From Methanoregula sp. SKADARSKE-2 (lineage in GTDB: Archaea; Halobacteriota; Methanomicrobia; Methanomicrobiales; Methanospirillaceae): 64,000 nucleotides of DNA. Made by a program: the position numbers and the translations under genes. How positions within the stretch are numbered: the first letter of the stretch is position 1; every line of letters starts with the position of its first letter. The DNA is taken from the NCBI GenBank assembly GCA_030919125.1, contig CP121470.1:372001-436000 (forward strand). The letters are read 5' to 3'. Shown here one piece after another: positions 55,924 to 64,000 of the stretch. The notes below the pieces were generated by a model. That model saw nothing but the letters and a program-made list of their open reading frames with translations, made no database searches and was not told where the DNA came from.

Positions 55924-56175
55924 TTATTCTTCTTTCTTATCCGGTTGCGCCTGGAGCCAGGCACGCGTCTCGCGGTAGTTTTTCCGGAACGAGAGCGAGA
56001 GGAGAAGTGCGGCAAGAAGCATTCCTGCGATCAGGGGGAACCGGTAAACCTCGAACTTCTTGGGGAAGAGAAAGAGGAAGATAACCGGTACAACGACAAG
56101 GATAACGATGATATTGAGGTGTATCGCAAGGTGGTAAAATTTCCACCTGAACTGGTCTTTTGCTGTTGCATCCAT
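55924..56175 (-). CDS. Small membrane protein with two helices
   Basis: The 83-residue protein has two hydrophobic helices (LNIIVILVVVPVIFLFLFP and LIAGMLLAALLLSLSF), a basic loop and a charged tail. The ATG at 56175 is chosen because residues before it lack membrane or family features. Function is unknown. Confidence 0.6.
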   Translation of the reverse strand: MDATAKDQFRWKFYHLAIHLNIIVILVVVPVIFLFLFPKKFEVYRFPLIAGMLLAALLLSLSFRKNYRETRAWLQAQPDKKEE

Positions 56176-56238
56176 TTTTCTGTTAATCAGCTCCCGGAAT
56201 AAAAGTACTTGACGTTTCACTACATATACTCTCAACAG

Positions 56239-57369
56239 ATGGACCCACTTTCCGATGCGATCAAGAAGACCGGGGCTGACGCTTTTGTCATATATGCGTC
56301 ATCCCGTGACGCTGATATGCGGTACCTCAACCGGTTCACGACAAGCGATCCGTTTGTATTTTTAAAAAAACCCGGCGAGGCGGGGGTGATCATTGTCTCC
56401 CAGATGGAGACCGGGCGCGCATCCCGCGAATCAACAGCCAATGTGATGACCCGGGGGCAGGCGGGTCTTTCGGAAATTCTGAGAACCGAGAGGGACCCCT
56501 GGAGGGCAACTGCAAAGATGATCGCGGGTCAGGTAGGCAAAAAAGTGCTCGTTCCCCCAAGCTTCCCGGTAGCGCTTGCAGAAGCGCTCGGAGAATTTTG
56601 TACGATCATCGTGGATAAAGGGACCGTGTCTGCGATGCGGGCGAAGAAAGATCGTTCGGAGATGAGCAAACTCAAAAGAATTCAGAGAATTACCGAGGGA
56701 GCAATGGGGGTCGCAGTCTCTCTCATCCGGAATTCCACCGTCAAAAAAGGGATCCTTTACTCCGGGGGATCACCCCTCACCTCCGAGAAAATCCGGTTTG
56801 CAATGCACTCCCTGCTCCTGGAGCACGAGTGCTCCGTTATTGATACGATCGTTTCATGCGGAGAGGACACCGCAATCCCCCATATGAAAGGGTCCGGTCC
56901 GCTCAGGGCGAACGAACCCATTGTTATCGACATCTTCCCCTGTGATGAAAAGACCGGGTATTACGCGGATATGACCCGGACGGTCTCAAAAGGCAAACCC
57001 TCAAAGGATATCCTGGACATGTACTCAACCCTGCGCGAGGCAAAAGAGAGGGGGTTCTCCCACCTCAGGGCCGGGGTCTCGGGCGCTTCCGTCTATCAGG
57101 ATGTCGTAGACTTTTTCAAGGATCATGGATACGAGAGCGATACACGCGGATTCGTGCACAATCTCGGCCACGGGGTCGGACTTCAGGTCCATGAGCTGCC
57201 GACCGTAGGCCCCTCGGGAACCGGGTCCCTTGAGCCGGGAAATGTTATCACGATCGAGCCGGGCCTGTATTATCCGGGAATCGGAGGGGTTCGTCTCGAG
57301 GACATCGGAGCGGTGACAAAGACCGGGTTCGACAAGTTCACGAAATTTCCGGAGGAACTCGTTGTATGA
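56239..57369 (+). CDS. Xaa-Pro peptidase family protein (M24)
   Basis: The 376-residue protein has a creatinase-like N-terminal domain (SDAIKKTGADAFVIYASS) and the M24 metal ligands: Asp pair in VIDIFPCDEKTGYYADMTRTV, His in HNLGHGVGLQVHE, Glu in TIEPGLYYPG and GVRLEDIG. It removes N-terminal residues ahead of proline. It overlaps the methionine aminopeptidase gene by four bases, so two M24 enzymes are coupled. A start at 56239 is preferred to 56209 because the conserved N-terminus begins with the MDPLSDAIKK block. Confidence 0.88.
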   Translation: MDPLSDAIKKTGADAFVIYASSRDADMRYLNRFTTSDPFVFLKKPGEAGVIIVSQMETGRASRESTANVMTRGQAGLSEILRTERDPWRATAKMIAGQVGKKVLVPPSFPVALAEALGEFCTIIVDKGTVSAMRAKKDRSEMSKLKRIQRITEGAMGVAVSLIRNSTVKKGILYSGGSPLTSEKIRFAMHSLLLEHECSVIDTIVSCGEDTAIPHMKGSGPLRANEPIVIDIFPCDEKTGYYADMTRTVSKGKPSKDILDMYSTLREAKERGFSHLRAGVSGASVYQDVVDFFKDHGYESDTRGFVHNLGHGVGLQVHELPTVGPSGTGSLEPGNVITIEPGLYYPGIGGVRLEDIGAVTKTGFDKFTKFPEELVV

Positions 57370-58247
57370 AGATGAACGACGATATTTTTGAAAAATACCG
57401 GGACGCGGGACGCCTTGCAGCAAAAATTCTTGCACAGGGTGCAAAAGAGATCCGGATCGGGGGATCCTATCGTGAACTGGTCGAATCGGTTGAGGGTCGG
57501 GTCATTGACGAAGGTGCAGGTCTTGCATTTCCCCTCAACCTCTCGCTGAACGAGGACGCAGCCCATGACACCGCTTCCGCTGACGATGAGAGGGTGTTTG
57601 CCAAGAGCGATGTGGCCAAGCTCGATCTCGGAATAGAGATCGATGGGTATATTGCAGATACCGCAACCACAGTCGACCTTGGTAACAACTCCCTCCTGGT
57701 AGATGCATCGAAAGCCGCGCTTGAAGCCGCGATAAAGGCGGTCAGGCCCGGGGTAACGGCCGGGGAACTCGGCGCAGCAGTCCAGTTCGAGATCGAAAGC
57801 CGGGGGTATCGCCCGATCGCAAATCTTACCGGTCACGGCCTCGCTCGCTATGTCCAGCACGGGCCGCCCACGATCCCGAATGTGGCCATCTCAGGGGGGG
57901 GTGTCCTCGAGGAGGGAATGGTCTTTGCGATTGAACCCTTCGCGACAACCGGAAGCGGTCACGTCGGGGAGAGAGCGCGGGTGGAGATCTTCTCCCAGAT
58001 TGCGCAAAAGCCGGTCAGGATCCCCTCAGCCCGGGCAATCCTTGAGAAGATCAGAGATCGGAAAGGGCTCCCGTTTGCCCGGCGGTGGCTGGGGGAGAAA
58101 AAAATGGATATGGCGATCCCAGGCCTCATCCGGGGCCAGGTACTCCACGCATACCCGGTCCTCTCGGAGATCCCCGGATCCCTCGTTTCACAGCATGAGC
58201 AGACGCTCATTGTCACGGAAGATGGCTGTATCGTAACTACACGATAA
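57366..58247 (+). CDS. map: Methionine aminopeptidase, type II
   Basis: The 293-residue protein has the ligands in VAKLDLGIEIDGYIADTATTVDLG, LTGHGLARYVQHGPPTIPN, FAIEPFATTG and SQHEQTLIV, and the type II insert after them. It removes initiator Met. The ATGA overlap with the upstream peptidase suggests joint control of protein maturation and peptide recycling. Confidence 0.93.
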   Translation: MKMNDDIFEKYRDAGRLAAKILAQGAKEIRIGGSYRELVESVEGRVIDEGAGLAFPLNLSLNEDAAHDTASADDERVFAKSDVAKLDLGIEIDGYIADTATTVDLGNNSLLVDASKAALEAAIKAVRPGVTAGELGAAVQFEIESRGYRPIANLTGHGLARYVQHGPPTIPNVAISGGGVLEEGMVFAIEPFATTGSGHVGERARVEIFSQIAQKPVRIPSARAILEKIRDRKGLPFARRWLGEKKMDMAIPGLIRGQVLHAYPVLSEIPGSLVSQHEQTLIVTEDGCIVTTR

Positions 58248-58304
58248 GATCAACCGCAAGGATAGGCTTATTCATCCCGGCGAAGAATAATTAAGGTTAC
58301 AGCC

Positions 58305-59573
58305 ATGTCTGGTGATTCTGAAATCCTTCGCATAATGGAGATTGTTCTGACCGCTGAAATATTCAACCAGAACCCCCAGCTCGAGATCAATGACCTGACC
58401 CCCCTCAGCCGGGAAATCTTTTCAATCACCTCCCCGGCTGATATCAAACGCCCGGTCTACGTCAGCGATGGGCTGATCAAGCGCTCTCTTGTGATTTCTG
58501 ATGCGCACGAGAAACTTGCATCAAACCCGTTTATCTCCTATGAGGAATTCGGACAGCGTATCCGGATAACGGCGCTCGAACCGGCCGCGCAGTGGTTCCT
58601 CAAACAGGGCGGCATGCCATACGTCAGGAGTAACCCCGTTCTTGCTTCATTTTTTGAGGGGAAGATTCCTGATGAGATCTCCTATGCAGCAATCCGCACC
58701 AAAAATTCCCGGTACGAAGATACCAGAGGGTACATTGAAGCCCGAATCTCGAAACTGATCGGTGAAGATGAAAAACTTCGCGGTGCGGTCGAGCTGGTTA
58801 TCGTCCTTGCCCCGGAGGAGGTAGAACAGCAGATCGAAGATATGGTCTGCACCGAAGAACAGATTGCGGTGATCGACAAGATCCGGCACGCGCGCACGCA
58901 TCGCGAATTCCTGTTGCAACACCGGATCTACGAAGTCGGCAAGCTCCTCTTTGTAGGGCCACCGGGAACCGGCAAAACTTCGTTCGCCCTTGCTATGGCA
59001 GGAACCCTGCATATGCCGGTCCTTGAAGTCCGGCTTTCTATGATCACGTCCCAGTTCCTCGGGGAGACTTCGAAAAATATCGACCGTATCTTCGAACTCG
59101 CGAAAAAATTATCGCCTTCGATCCTCTTTATCGACGAGTTTGATTTTGTTGCCAAGAGCCGGACCGCAGACGACCACGGTGCGATGAAGCGTGCGGTCAA
59201 CTCACTCCTGAAAAATATCGATAAAATAAGTCTCGTAAAAAACGGGGTTCTTCTCATCGGGGCCACCAATCATCCCCATCTCCTCGATGAAGCTGCCTGG
59301 CGCAGATTCGATGAAGTCATTGAATTCTCGCTGCCCGACGAAGAGATGCGGAGAAAAATCCTCCAGAGGATTACCTCGTCAATTCACAGTACTCTTGATT
59401 TCCAGCAGCTCGCATCCCGGACGGAAGGTTTCTCCGGATCCGATCTCCGCATGATGGTAAAGGAGGCAATTCTTTCAGCGTTGATGGACCAACGGGAGAC
59501 CCTTGAGCCCAGGGACATCGAGGAAGGAATAAGGATGGTCAGGAACAGGGACGCAATCCGGCATCTCAACTGA
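58305..59573 (+). CDS. AAA+ ATPase of the CDC48/FtsH-like group
   Basis: The 422-residue protein has one AAA module at about residues 205-415: Walker A GPPGTGKTSF, Walker B ILFIDEFDF, sensor 1 VLLIGATNHP, Arg finger AAWRRFDEVIEF. Residues 1-195 are a novel helical N-terminal domain, probably for substrate or partner. It is a soluble single-ring ATPase, not a membrane protease. It follows the peptidase pair by 57 bases and precedes a metallo-beta-lactamase gene. Confidence 0.85.
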   Translation: MSGDSEILRIMEIVLTAEIFNQNPQLEINDLTPLSREIFSITSPADIKRPVYVSDGLIKRSLVISDAHEKLASNPFISYEEFGQRIRITALEPAAQWFLKQGGMPYVRSNPVLASFFEGKIPDEISYAAIRTKNSRYEDTRGYIEARISKLIGEDEKLRGAVELVIVLAPEEVEQQIEDMVCTEEQIAVIDKIRHARTHREFLLQHRIYEVGKLLFVGPPGTGKTSFALAMAGTLHMPVLEVRLSMITSQFLGETSKNIDRIFELAKKLSPSILFIDEFDFVAKSRTADDHGAMKRAVNSLLKNIDKISLVKNGVLLIGATNHPHLLDEAAWRRFDEVIEFSLPDEEMRRKILQRITSSIHSTLDFQQLASRTEGFSGSDLRMMVKEAILSALMDQRETLEPRDIEEGIRMVRNRDAIRHLN

Positions 59574-59580
59574 ATATAAC

Positions 59581-60303
59581 ATGAAGATTACGCTGCTCGG
59601 TACCGGTGATGCTATCGGGACCCCCAGAATCGGCTGCAGCTGCCCGCAGTGTTCCCGGGCAAAGGAGACGGGAATGATGCGGCTCCGGACCTCGCTCCTC
59701 CTGGAGAATGAGGGGCGGTATATCCTTATCGATTCATCCCCCGATCTCCGGCAGCAACTGCTTCTTCATGGCTCGCCCCACATCGACGCGGTGATCTGGA
59801 CACACGGGCACTACGATCATTTTATTGGATTCGGTGAATTTTACCGGGTCCAGAATATTCCACCGGTCTTTGCCGCCCCGCCGGTCCTCAATTACTGTGC
59901 AGAAGCGTTCCGGTTTCTCTCATTTGAGAAGGGTCCGATCGAACCCTATGCCCCGGTCGAGATCTTCGGGATCACGATAACACCCTTCATCGTCAAGCAC
60001 CCCTCCGCGTTCACCTGCGGGATGCTCCTTGAGACCGGTGAATCGCGGGTAGCGTACACGTCGGATACGAATAGTAACATCCCGGAGGAAAGCCTGAACC
60101 TCCTCAAAGGCCTCGATCTCCTCCTCCTCGATGCTCTTGTTCCGTCCGCATTCTCCATCCATAAACACATGAATTATCTTGATGCCTGCAATCTTGCAGA
60201 AAAACTGGCACCAAAAGATTTCCGGTGCGTTCATATGAGTCACCACATTCCCTGGGATCTGCCTCACACCGGGAGAGATGGAGATACTTTCTGCTTCCCG
60301 TGA
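59581..60303 (+). CDS. Metallo-beta-lactamase fold hydrolase (PhnP/RNase Z-like)
   Basis: The 240-residue protein has the HxHxDH motif in WTHGHYDHFIGF and a later metal-binding HP and TSDTN, plus the N-terminal Cys cluster GCSCPQCSRAKE that is typical of PhnP-like phosphodiesterases and binds an extra zinc. Substrate is unknown; cyclic phosphates or tRNA precursors are possible. It lies seven bases after the AAA ATPase. Confidence 0.8.
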   Translation: MKITLLGTGDAIGTPRIGCSCPQCSRAKETGMMRLRTSLLLENEGRYILIDSSPDLRQQLLLHGSPHIDAVIWTHGHYDHFIGFGEFYRVQNIPPVFAAPPVLNYCAEAFRFLSFEKGPIEPYAPVEIFGITITPFIVKHPSAFTCGMLLETGESRVAYTSDTNSNIPEESLNLLKGLDLLLLDALVPSAFSIHKHMNYLDACNLAEKLAPKDFRCVHMSHHIPWDLPHTGRDGDTFCFP

Positions 60304-60396
60304 TTTTTCTCCGGAGACGAACCTATAGTAAAGGTCGTGCATTGACTGCGCGCTACCCATACCTTAATAGTTTTCAGGTGCCCAAACATAGGTAGA

Positions 60397-60666
60397 ATGA
60401 TCGTAAAAGTACTCGAACTCGAGAAGGACAAAGTGCGGCTTATCATCCAGGGTGAAGGGCATACATTTATGAACGCCCTCGTTGAGGAGCTCTTAAGCGA
60501 TTCCGACGTTGACGTCGCAAAATATCTGATAGAGTTCCAGTTTTCCGATCCCGAACTCCTTGTGACAACGAAAAACAAGAAGCACCCGCTGCCCCTCATC
60601 AAAAAGGCATGCAAACGGATTACCGGCCACTGCAACGAACTCGTCAAAGGCTTGAAGAAACAATAA
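60397..60666 (+). CDS. rpoL: DNA-directed RNA polymerase subunit L
   Basis: The 89-residue protein has the Rpb11/RpoL fold: MIVKVLELEKDKVRLIIQGEGHTFMNALVEELL, then VDVAKYLIEFQFSDPELLV. It pairs with RpoD in the assembly platform of archaeal RNA polymerase. A CCTTAATAG element 36 bases upstream may be its TATA box. It ends in a T-rich tract at 60665-60690. Confidence 0.93.
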   Translation: MIVKVLELEKDKVRLIIQGEGHTFMNALVEELLSDSDVDVAKYLIEFQFSDPELLVTTKNKKHPLPLIKKACKRITGHCNELVKGLKKQ

Positions 60667-60690
60667 TCTTTTTTTTGTCAATTTTTTCCC
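60665..60690 (+). terminator. T-rich terminator after rpoL
   Basis: The sequence after the TAA has an eight-T run and a six-T run with no stable hairpin. Confidence 0.45.
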
Positions 60691-60947
60691 ATCAATACAT
60701 CTTTTTGATCTCCTGAAACAAATTTAACGGGACGTGCAGTCATGGCCGGTGCCTACCCTGCAAACCTCGATCCTAAACAATTCAGGAGCCGGGTCCGATA
60801 CCTGGTATCTTCCAGAAGATATCAGAGCGAGGTCAATTCTGGCTTTTAAAAGTAAGCAGGGTTCGCTCGACAGAGTCGTCGGAACAGAAGAAGCGGTGAA
60901 ATAATCGGCCAGAGGATTTTGCCTTTTGAGAGCAGAAAAAAGAGATC

Positions 60948-61568
60948 TCAGGTCTCGGTTGCCCGCTCGGTAAAGACAATGGAACCGGAGATCCGGGTGA
61001 TCTTGATCTTAACCTGATGCCCGGGTTTTGCATTCGAAACATACATGATGTATTTACCCATCTTGACGACACCATCGCCCCTCTTGGATATCGACTGGAT
61101 CTCGACATCCATAACCGCACCTTCCTCAAGGGTCTCTGAGAGGGGCTCGGTCCTGACCTTCCGCTTTCTTACCGGGCGGTGCCCGCCACACGCATCACAT
61201 CGCAGGACAACAACCCGATCGTCTTTGACAAGCCGGGTATCCGGCTTCCCGCATTCAGAACAGATCACATAATCATCGATGTAGCTCTTGATGATCGCCT
61301 TGATCAACGAGATCTCAAACTTCCCGTTAAAAATCGCACGGGTTCCTTCGATCTTTCCTGAGGTACCGAGTTCCCCCATCAGAAACTTCATCAGATGATC
61401 CGGCTCCCTCCTGACCTTATCGGCAATCTCGGCAAAATTTTCAAGGATTGTCGTTTTTCCTTCAATGTAAACCTTGGCCTCGGGAACTACAAAACGTTCC
61501 GAGGATTCGGTCTTTTCTGTGATATTGGAGTAAGCCTTAGTCAGGAGGCTCTCGTACGAATCCGTCAT
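60948..61568 (-). CDS. Translation initiation factor 2 beta subunit fused to a TRAM domain
   Basis: The 206-residue protein has the aIF2beta domain (residues 1 to about 138), the zinc ribbon [26 protein letters not shown], and then a C-terminal TRAM domain (about 145-206: [43 protein letters not shown]). aIF2beta helps aIF2 bind Met-tRNAi. TRAM domains bind RNA, so the fusion may add rRNA or tRNA contacts. The ATG at 61568 matches the family start; the longer frame from 61697 would add 43 residues. Confidence 0.9.
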   Translation of the reverse strand: MTDSYESLLTKAYSNITEKTESSERFVVPEAKVYIEGKTTILENFAEIADKVRREPDHLMKFLMGELGTSGKIEGTRAIFNGKFEISLIKAIIKSYIDDYVICSECGKPDTRLVKDDRVVVLRCDACGGHRPVRKRKVRTEPLSETLEEGAVMDVEIQSISKRGDGVVKMGKYIMYVSNAKPGHQVKIKITRISGSIVFTERATET

Positions 61569-61761
61569 AGTGATATATAGTAAGGTGTCTTCCATCCAAA
61601 AGACTTTCCACCGTTCATGGACCATTGAGCTGCGGTGATCCTCCGCACCCGAACAATACCTGTATACGATGAATAAACGAAAAATTCGCAATTTCACGAC
61701 AAATAAACCGGGACAATCCCGAGGGATAAAAAGAAGGTGTGCGGCAGATCAGGAACTGCAG

Positions 61762-62244
61762 TTATGCCTTTCGGGCGCTCTCGATCAGGGAGATAAGAGC
61801 CTTTGTTTTCTTGTCGTTCTCGATATCTTTCTGATTAATTTCTGCAATACCAAGGATGCCCATTCCCCGGTTATTGATCCATCTTATCAACGTCTCTCCC
61901 ATCTGGCCGGGCCTGCCGCCATGGGTTCCGAATGCGACAGCCCTTTTTCCTTCGCAACCCTTCAGACCAATAATCGCGGCGTGGATCACAGGGGTGGGCT
62001 TAAAGGCCCAGACCGGCGATCCAAATACGATGAGATCGTATGTTGAGACATCGATCCCAGCAGGTTCGATAGGGGTAAGTTCCTCCCCCCGTGCCATCTT
62101 GCACCAGGAGAGGAACCGGGTAATGCGCGAATGGTTTGCAGTCTCGCGCACTTCAACCAGTTTTGCATCGTACACCGATCCGATGTGCTGGGCTACATGA
62201 CGGGTGTTTCCGGTTTCGCTGTGATAGATTACACAGATTTTCAT
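61762..62244 (-). CDS. Flavodoxin
   Basis: The 160-residue protein starts MKICVIYHSETGNTRHVAQHIG, whose SETGNT loop holds the FMN phosphate, and has FGSPVWAFKPTPVIHAAI and AVAFGTHGGRPGQMGETL. It is a small electron carrier. The ATG at 62244 is used as the fold starts there. Confidence 0.88.
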   Translation of the reverse strand: MKICVIYHSETGNTRHVAQHIGSVYDAKLVEVRETANHSRITRFLSWCKMARGEELTPIEPAGIDVSTYDLIVFGSPVWAFKPTPVIHAAIIGLKGCEGKRAVAFGTHGGRPGQMGETLIRWINNRGMGILGIAEINQKDIENDKKTKALISLIESARKA

Positions 62245-62412
62245 CGTTAGATACTGTGGTTCACCGCTACAAAAAGGTAACATCACCTTTTTTTTAAGTT
62301 CAAAACCGGAGTACGGGAAAGTCGTTGCGCAACCAGACGGAATATTAAAAAAAGGGTTCTAAAAAAATTCCCGGGTCGGGGCTGTCACTTCTGACCGGGA
62401 AACCTGCAAAAA

Positions 62413-63402
62413 TTATTTTTTGAACTGGGGCATCATCGCCCGCACTTCAGCGCCGACCTCTTCAATAAGATGGTCTTCATCGGCATTGGTAAGCGCAGTA
62501 AAGACCGGGCGGTTTACCATGTTCTCAAGCATCCATTCCCGGGCAAATTTCCCACTCTGGATCTCTTCGAGGATCTCCTGCATCGCCACATAGGACTCTT
62601 CCCCGATGACCCGGGGTCCTCGGGTGAGGTCGCCATACTGCGCGGTGTTGCTGATGTACCTGCGCATGTTGGTAAGACCACCTTCATAGATGAGATCGAC
62701 GATAAGCTTGAGCTCGTGGAGAACTTCGAGGTAGGCCATCTCCGGCTCGTAGCCTGCATCAACAAGCGTCTCGAACCCTGCTTTGACAAGGGAAGTGCAT
62801 CCTCCGCAAAGGACCGCCTGCTCGCCGAAAAGATCCGTCTCGGTTTCTTCACGGAACGAGGTCTCAAGGACAACCGCCCGCGTAGCACCGATCCCCTTAG
62901 CATAAGCCAGGGCGATCTCATGGGCTTTACCCGAGGGGTCCTGGTGAATGGCAATAAGGGCCGGGACTCCCTTCCCTTCTTCGTACTGCCGGCGAACCAT
63001 GAATCCCGGTCCCTTGGGGGCAACCATGATAACATCCACCGTGTCCGGGGGGACGATCTGGCCGAAATGGATATTGAACCCGTGGGAGAACATCAGGACT
63101 TTCTTATCCGAGAGATTGGGGAGAATCTCGTTTCTGTACACCGCGCCCTGGTGTTCATCAGGGAGGAGAATCTGGATGATATCGGAATTTTTTACTGCTT
63201 CCCCAACAGTCATAACCTTCATGCCATCCTTGACGGCGGCATCCCAGCTCTTGCCTTTCCGGAGACCAATTACCACATCGAGCCCACTGTCACGTAAGTT
63301 CAGCGACTGCCCGCGGCCCTGTGAGCCGTATCCGATCACGGCGATGCGTTTTCCCTTCAGCAGACCGAGATCAGCATCCGATTCGTAGTATTTCTTGAGC
63401 AT
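62413..63402 (-). CDS. ilvC: Ketol-acid reductoisomerase
   Basis: The 329-residue protein is class I Ilv[32 protein letters not shown], then [36 protein letters not shown] with the metal ligands. It isomerises and reduces acetolactate or acetohydroxybutyrate in valine, leucine and isoleucine synthesis. It diverges from mptA; the TATA-like ATTTATGTG at 63432-63440 serves this gene. Confidence 0.96.
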   Translation of the reverse strand: MLKKYYESDADLGLLKGKRIAVIGYGSQGRGQSLNLRDSGLDVVIGLRKGKSWDAAVKDGMKVMTVGEAVKNSDIIQILLPDEHQGAVYRNEILPNLSDKKVLMFSHGFNIHFGQIVPPDTVDVIMVAPKGPGFMVRRQYEEGKGVPALIAIHQDPSGKAHEIALAYAKGIGATRAVVLETSFREETETDLFGEQAVLCGGCTSLVKAGFETLVDAGYEPEMAYLEVLHELKLIVDLIYEGGLTNMRRYISNTAQYGDLTRGPRVIGEESYVAMQEILEEIQSGKFAREWMLENMVNRPVFTALTNADEDHLIEEVGAEVRAMMPQFKK

Positions 63403-63431
63403 AGGTGTTCCATTTCATATCAGCAACACAG

Positions 63432-63453
63432 CACATAAATATGTTATAAAAAA
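63432..63453. promoter_or_regulatory. Divergent promoter region of ilvC and mptA
   Basis: Two AT-rich elements, ATTTATGTG (minus strand, 63432-63440) and TTATAAAAAA (plus strand, about 63444-63453), sit almost head to head about 35 bases from each start codon. Confidence 0.5.
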
Positions 63454-63486
63454 CTAAGAGAAAACGGGTAAAACCATCTGGATGCG

Positions 63487-64000
63487 ATGACAATTAGGAC
63501 CACACACTCTGCCGACGCTCCCAACAGAACATTCGACCGGGTACTTCCGGATGTTCAGTCGACAAGCCCCGATGTACGGATCAATCTCACCCGGGTCGGC
63601 GTAAAAAATGTAAAAAAACTCGTCGAAGTCCACCGCCAAGGGAAGCGGCCTGTAATTTTCATCTCGAATTTTGACGTGTATGTCGATCTCCCGGGCAGCC
63701 TTAAGGGGGCCAACCTCTCGCGGAATTTCGAAGTTATCGATGAGGTTCTCCAGCAGGCTATTGACGGGGATGTAAACGAGATCGAGAGACTCTGTAGCGT
63801 TGTAGCACGAAAACTCCTTGACAGGCACGAGTACGCCGACCGCACTGAAGTCTTTATGCGCAGTGAGTTCATGGTAAAGCGCGAGACACCGGTCAGCCAC
63901 ACCGCCTGCCACGAAGTTGTCAAGGTCCATGCCCGTGCTGTTGCGCGCCGCACGTTCCGCGACCCGATCGTCCGCAAAAGTATCGGCGCTGAAGTAACCG
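63487..64000 (+). CDS. mptA: GTP cyclohydrolase MptA, partial
   Basis: 171 codons are present, with the C-terminus outside the window. The frame reads PDVQSTSPDVRINLTRVGVKNVKKLVEV and GANLSRNFEVIDEVL, then SEFMVKRETPVSHTACHEVV with the metal-binding Cys and His. It turns GTP into 7,8-dihydro-D-neopterin 2',3'-cyclic phosphate, the first step of methanopterin synthesis in methanogens. The start ATG at 63487 is the first after the promoter. Confidence 0.93.
   Translation, partial: MTIRTTHSADAPNRTFDRVLPDVQSTSPDVRINLTRVGVKNVKKLVEVHRQGKRPVIFISNFDVYVDLPGSLKGANLSRNFEVIDEVLQQAIDGDVNEIERLCSVVARKLLDRHEYADRTEVFMRSEFMVKRETPVSHTACHEVVKVHARAVARRTFRDPIVRKSIGAEVT

Noticed and set aside
60742..60849. 35-residue open frame after rpoL (MAGAYPANLDPKQFRSR)
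   Set aside because: Too short, lacks a ribosome site or family match, and sits next to the rpoL terminator.
1..64000. CRISPR arrays, cas genes or restriction endonucleases
   Set aside because: No regularly spaced repeats and no such protein motifs were seen; the only DNA methylase stands alone.

Overview
The window comes from a hydrogenotrophic methanogen of the order Methanomicrobiales, most like Methanoregula or a close relative. The evidence is the archaeal ribosomal protein superoperon, F420-dependent Mtd and Mer, MptA and MfnE (coenzyme biosynthesis), NrpR, Tfx, IorAB, an archaeal 7S SRP RNA, fibrillarin and Nop5, and the moderately GC-rich codon use. Genus is inferred from gene content only.

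Layout. 1-1.3 kb holds a DUF2156 acyltransferase-like gene cut by the window edge and a GNAT gene. 1.3-16 kb is one long minus-strand operon: L3-L4-L23-L2-S19-L22-S3-L29-Rnp1-S17-L14-L24-S4e-L5-S14-S8-L6-L32e-L19e-L18-S5-L30-L15-SecY-AdkA-DUF106-Cmk. After a gene-poor stretch, 16.6-20.9 kb has tfx, mtd, a galT-like gene and mer. 21-28 kb has a divergent 785-residue FtsZ/tubulin-like protein, NrpR, a dCTP deaminase/dUTPase, tRNA-Arg, a repeat-rich surface protein and AMP phosphorylase. 28-31 kb is a major S-layer protein. 31-38 kb has thymidylate synthase, tRNA-Gln, a membrane protein, FlpA/Nop5, a TctA-like permease, hemD-cbf5 and tRNA-Ser. 38-42 kb has an orphan DNA methylase coupled to iorBA, tRNA-Ile and an unknown gene.

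42.4-51.7 kb is the plastic part. It contains a decayed tRNA methylthiotransferase gene cut by a degenerate insertion sequence, the NAD genes nadX-nadC, a divergent regulator locus with a near-perfect palindromic operator, a frameshifted phospholipase D-like surface protein, and an IS256-type remnant that contains an IS5-type element. 51.7-64 kb returns to housekeeping: mfnE, a zinc ribbon, aEF-1beta, malate dehydrogenase, SRP RNA, a methyltransferase with an in-frame TGA, tRNA-CAU and tRNA-Asn, two M24 peptidases, an AAA ATPase, a metallo-beta-lactamase protein, RpoL, aIF2beta-TRAM, flavodoxin, ilvC and the start of mptA.

Four things are easily missed by simple ORF calling: the SRP RNA at 53786-54092, the 51-residue S14 gene at 8681-8836, the N-terminal half-gene upstream of the TGA at 55127-55129, and the signal-peptide exon of the PLD-like gene in another frame at 49740-49853.
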